DNA of 7,291 nucleotides, from contig NZ_DASZGI010000333.1 in the NCBI RefSeq assembly GCF_035938995.1, positions 1 through 7,291 on the forward strand. The letters are read 5' to 3'. Each line of letters starts with the position of its first letter. Position 1 is the first letter of the stretch. The notes under the pieces were generated by a model, which saw nothing but the letters and a program-made list of their open reading frames with translations, was not told where the DNA came from and did not search any database. The translations under genes and the position numbers were made by a program. This document shows, in pieces, positions 4,945 through 7,291 of the stretch. Origin of the DNA: DASZGI01 sp035938995. GTDB taxonomy: Bacteria > Actinomycetota > Actinomycetes > Streptomycetales > Catenulisporaceae.

Positions 4945-6555
4945 GTGAGTCGCTCCGCCGCCGAGACCGCAGCACCACCCGCCGCGCCCCGCGCAGCGGT
5001 GTCAGCGGTCCGGCGCGCGAGCCGCTCCGGCCACTTCTGGGGCGTCGCCGGGCTCGCCGCCGCGGTCGCCGCGCTCCAGGGCGCGTTCGGCGTGCAGCAG
5101 TACCACCGGTTCCGGCTCGGCGGCTACGACCTGGTCATCTTCGACCAGGCGATCCGCAACTACGCGCACGGCGACTGGCCGGTGTCGGTATTCAAGGACG
5201 TGCACGACGCCGCCCAGGCGGACCCGACCTACACCGCCCCGTTCACGATCCTAGGCGACCACTTCTCGCCGATCTTCGTCCTGCTCGCGCCGCTGTACTG
5301 GATCTGGAACAACCCCCAGGTCCTCCTGCTCGCCCAGGCGGTCCTCTTCGGGCTCGCGGTGCCGCCGGTCTGGGTGTTCGCCCGCCGCGCGCTGCGCCGG
5401 ATCGCCTCGCCGCGGTTCGCCGCGGTCGCCGCCTACCTGATCACCGCGACGTTCGGCCTGTCCTGGCCGCTTCAGGAAGCCACGCAGGCGGGCTTTCACG
5501 AGGTCGCGTTCTTCGTTCCGGTCAGCGCCCTCATGATCGAGCGGCTGCAGGCGGGACGGCTCAGACAAGCGGTCGCCTGCGCCGTCGTCCTCCTCTTCGT
5601 GAAGGAGGACATGGGATACGTCGTCGCAGCCTTTGGGCTGATCCTGCTGCTTACCCGCAAGACGAATGGCGTCCGCCTCGACCACGACGCGCTGCGCCGT
5701 TACCGCATCACGGGCGCGGTCCTGATCGTTGGTGGCGTCGCCTTCGCTATGGCCGTGCTGCACCTTTGGATTCCGGCGTTCGGTGGCCGCTCCGGCTTCT
5801 ACTGGTACTACGGCCAGCTAGGCCCGAACATGCCGGACGCACTCAAGACGCTGGTGACCAACCCGTCGTACGCCTACCAGGTCGCTACGCAGCCTCACGT
5901 CAAGGTACATACACTGTTCTTCCTGTTCTGGCCATACCTGTACCTGAGCCTCGCCTCGCCGATCTGTCTGCTGGCTGTCCCGCTGCTGGCCGAGCGACTA
6001 TTCTCCGACAAGCCCGAGCACTGGGGCCTGGATCAGCACTACAACGCCTTCCTCGCGGCGATCCTGATCATGGCCGCGGTCGACGGGCTCGTGCGGCTCT
6101 CCGGCGCGGCCCGGCTGCTGCGGGTGCGCTGGCGCGGGCATCTCTTGCGACCAACACCGTGGCTAGGGCGATGGACGGTGCTCGCCTGGTCGACCGCGAT
6201 CCTGGTGTTCGCCGTCGTGATCATCCACACCTTCCCGATCCGCAGCGTCCTCGACGGCAACCAGTGGACCGACGACGAGTTCACCAGCGCCGAGGCGGCC
6301 GCGGTGGCGATGATCCCCAGCGGTACGTGCGTCGAGGCCGACAACAACATCGCCACGCACCTGACCAGTCGGACTCAGGTCCTGCTCCTCGATCAGGTAC
6401 CGCGCGGATGCCCTTGGGTGGTCCTGCAGACCTTCGGGGGCGTCTACCCGATAAGCGACCCGGTCGTTGTGTCCGAACGTGCATTGTGGCTGCAGGCGAA
6501 TGGGTACGTTCTGGTGTATAGCCAGTCGCAGGTCTTCGTCTTTCACCAGAATTAG
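4945..6555 (+). CDS. DUF2079 polytopic membrane protein (GT-C-like)
   Basis: A 536-residue integral membrane protein of the DUF2079 family, which resembles GT-C glycosyltransferases that use polyprenyl-phosphate sugars; activity and substrate are unproven. After an Ala-rich cytoplasmic tail, helices begin near residue 33, with about nine to eleven up to residue 430. Family motifs are YDLVIFDQAIRN (61-72) in the first outer loop, where D62 or D67 could be the GT-C catalytic Asp; GDHFSPIF (104-111); QAGFHEVAF (181-189); LLFVKEDMGYVVA (216-228); and DQHYNAF (363-369). The C-terminal 431-536 is a soluble, probably outer, domain with IPSGTCVEADNNIATHL (457-473), a segment typical of the family; its Cys462 and Cys489 could pair. 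The GTG start follows a -10 by 6 nt. It precedes the sugar nucleotidyltransferase gene by 83 nt, which fits a role in envelope glycosylation. Confidence 0.87.
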   Translation: MSRSAAETAAPPAAPRAAVSAVRRASRSGHFWGVAGLAAAVAALQGAFGVQQYHRFRLGGYDLVIFDQAIRNYAHGDWPVSVFKDVHDAAQADPTYTAPFTILGDHFSPIFVLLAPLYWIWNNPQVLLLAQAVLFGLAVPPVWVFARRALRRIASPRFAAVAAYLITATFGLSWPLQEATQAGFHEVAFFVPVSALMIERLQAGRLRQAVACAVVLLFVKEDMGYVVAAFGLILLLTRKTNGVRLDHDALRRYRITGAVLIVGGVAFAMAVLHLWIPAFGGRSGFYWYYGQLGPNMPDALKTLVTNPSYAYQVATQPHVKVHTLFFLFWPYLYLSLASPICLLAVPLLAERLFSDKPEHWGLDQHYNAFLAAILIMAAVDGLVRLSGAARLLRVRWRGHLLRPTPWLGRWTVLAWSTAILVFAVVIIHTFPIRSVLDGNQWTDDEFTSAEAAAVAMIPSGTCVEADNNIATHLTSRTQVLLLDQVPRGCPWVVLQTFGGVYPISDPVVVSERALWLQANGYVLVYSQSQVFVFHQN

Positions 6556-6559
6556 CCCG

Positions 6560-6574
6560 TTCACACTGGGTGAA
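6560..6574. repeat. Short dyad TTCAC-N5-GTGAA after the DUF2079 gene
   Basis: Perfect 5-bp arms at 6560-6564 and 6570-6574 are separated by 5 nt. It begins 5 nt after the DUF2079 stop and overlaps the possible -35 of the next gene. It could be an operator; as a terminator the stem is short and lacks a T-tract. Confidence 0.3.
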
Positions 6575-6597
6575 AAATCTGACCGATAGGGTTAGCT
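6570..6597 (+). promoter_or_regulatory. Possible promoter of the sugar nucleotidyltransferase gene
   Basis: GTGAAA (6570-6575, four of six matches to TTGACA), a 16-bp spacer and TTAGCT (6592-6597) form a plausible promoter. An alternative -10 is TAGGGT at 6587-6592. Transcription would begin near 6600-6604, giving a leader of about 35 nt. Confidence 0.4.
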
Positions 6598-6623
6598 CGA
6601 CCGGCTTTCGCGACAAGCAGGAT

Positions 6624-6628
6624 GGGAG
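6624..6628 (+). promoter_or_regulatory. Ribosome-binding site of the sugar nucleotidyltransferase gene
   Basis: GGGAG lies 10 nt before the GTG at 6639. A second purine run, AGGGA at 6632-6636, is too close to that codon. The site supports the GTG start; the ATG at 6622 is in a different frame. Confidence 0.5.
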
Positions 6629-6638
6629 ATCAGGGACC

Positions 6639-7291
6639 GTGGCTGAAGCGATCCTCCTCGTTGGCGGTAAAGGCACTCGACTGCGGCCACTGACCGTATA
6701 TACGCCCAAGCCGATGCTTGAGGTCGCGGGAGTGCCCTTCCTCAGTCACCAGATCGCCCGCGCGAAGGCGGCCGGGGTGGACCGGATCGTGTTCGCCACC
6801 GCCTACAAGCCAGAGGTCTTCGAGGAGTACTTCGGCGACGGCGAGCGCTTCGGCGTGCAGCTCGAGTACGTCACCGAGACGGTCGCGCTGGGCACCGGTG
6901 GGGCGATCCGCAACGTGGCCGACCGCCTGGTCAGCGGCCCGGGCGAGCCGGTGCTCGTGTTCAACGGCGACATCCTGTCCGGGGTGGACCTGGTCGCGCT
7001 GCTCGCCGCCCACCGCGACCGCGACGCCGACGTGACGCTGCATCTGACCCGGGTCCCGCGCGAGCGGCTGAGCGCCTTCGGCCAGGTGCCTACGGACGCC
7101 GACGGCTGGGTGACCGAGTTCCGGGAGAAGCCGCAGCGGCCCGAGGAGTTCGACATCACCGACCAGATCAACGCCGGCTGCTACGTCTTCCGCCGCAGCG
7201 TGATCGACACCATCCCGACCGGCCGCCCGGTCTCGGTCGAGCGCGAGACCTTCCCCGGCCTCGTCGCCGCCGGAGCAAAGGTTCTCGGCGT
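6639..7291 (+). CDS. manC: Sugar-1-phosphate nucleotidyltransferase, probably mannose-1-phosphate guanylyltransferase (5' part)
   Basis: Makes an activated sugar, NTP plus sugar-1-phosphate giving NDP-sugar and pyrophosphate, in the cytoplasm; GDP-mannose is the likely product. The first 217 residues are visible before the window ends. Motifs are the nucleotide-binding LLVGGKGTRLRPLT (6-19), YTPKPM (21-26) with Lys24, LGTGGAI (84-90), the metal-site NGDIL (109-113), FREKP (161-165) with Lys164, and QINAGCYVF (176-184). From memory, the LVGGKGTRLRPLT opening and the INAGCYVF and SVERE segments closely match the mycobacterial enzyme called ManB/RmlA2, which is why mannose is favoured over glucose; some annotators would call it only NDP-sugar synthase. 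The expected C-terminal left-handed beta-helix lies beyond the window. The gene uses a GTG start with a GGGAG site and has its own possible promoter, but it could also be read through from DUF2079. Confidence 0.85.
   Translation, partial: MAEAILLVGGKGTRLRPLTVYTPKPMLEVAGVPFLSHQIARAKAAGVDRIVFATAYKPEVFEEYFGDGERFGVQLEYVTETVALGTGGAIRNVADRLVSGPGEPVLVFNGDILSGVDLVALLAAHRDRDADVTLHLTRVPRERLSAFGQVPTDADGWVTEFREKPQRPEEFDITDQINAGCYVFRRSVIDTIPTGRPVSVERETFPGLVAAGAKVLG

Noticed and set aside
4859..4978. Upstream start at 4978 for the TIGR03089 gene
   Set aside because: The extra 40 residues are Arg-rich and unlike the family, would overlap the divergent DUF2079 gene, and would bury the -10 box at 4871-4866.
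5050..5440. Repeated GCCGCGGTCGCCGC strings within the DUF2079 gene
   Set aside because: They encode Ala/Val-rich membrane segments with preferred codons, so the similarity reflects composition.
4857..6521. 554-codon open frame on the + strand, longer than the DUF2079 frame it overlaps
   Set aside because: It is very rich in Arg, Pro, Ala and Gly with no membrane or domain pattern, while the frame at 4945-6555 gives a clear DUF2079 protein. Long shadow frames are expected in GC-rich DNA.
1..7291. Search for mobile elements, CRISPR arrays, tRNA/rRNA genes, attachment sites and defence genes
   Set aside because: No spaced repeats, transposase or integrase motifs, or tRNA-like sequences were seen; gene content is ordinary envelope and housekeeping.

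Overview
The window comes from a high-GC actinomycete. Coding frames have strongly G/C-biased third positions. One gene belongs to an Actinobacteria-only family (TIGR03089), and five genes have a TANNNT -10 hexamer 6-9 nt before the start codon, as in actinobacterial leaderless mRNAs. The genus cannot be fixed from sequence alone. I see no IS element, tRNA, rRNA, CRISPR array or phage gene, and this looks like an ordinary chromosomal envelope/housekeeping region.

Layout, left to right: (1) the 3' end of an unrecognised + strand gene (to 200), followed by a 21-bp palindrome. (2) A small orphan membrane-anchored protein (319-918, +). (3) A hotdog-fold acyl-CoA thioesterase (953-1471, +). (4) An ExoA-type family 2 glycosyltransferase with C-terminal membrane segments (1549-2634, +). 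(5) A GC-rich hairpin (2646-2678) between convergent genes, acting as a probable shared terminator. (6) An LCP (LytR-CpsA-Psr) glycopolymer ligase (2660-3976, -). (7) A TIGR03089 protein, a shortened relative of AMP-binding enzymes (4088-4858, -). (8) An 86-bp divergent promoter region. (9) A DUF2079 polytopic membrane protein, GT-C-like (4945-6555, +). (10) A ManC/RmlA-type nucleotidyltransferase, probably mannose-1-phosphate guanylyltransferase, cut by the window end (6639 onward, +).

Together the genes suggest cell-envelope glycan work. The nucleotidyltransferase would make an activated sugar (probably GDP-mannose). The GT2 enzyme and perhaps the DUF2079 protein would move sugars onto lipid or polymer acceptors, and the LCP protein would attach the finished polymer to the wall. 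The thioesterase and the TIGR03089 protein have no obvious place in this and may simply be conserved neighbours.

The most notable features are the run of apparently leaderless starts, which revises several 5' ends; three TTA leucine codons in three genes; a terminator built into the LCP stop codon; and two proteins of unknown role, the orphan membrane-anchored protein and the TIGR03089 protein that lacks the usual catalytic motifs. I found no convincing new multi-gene system.
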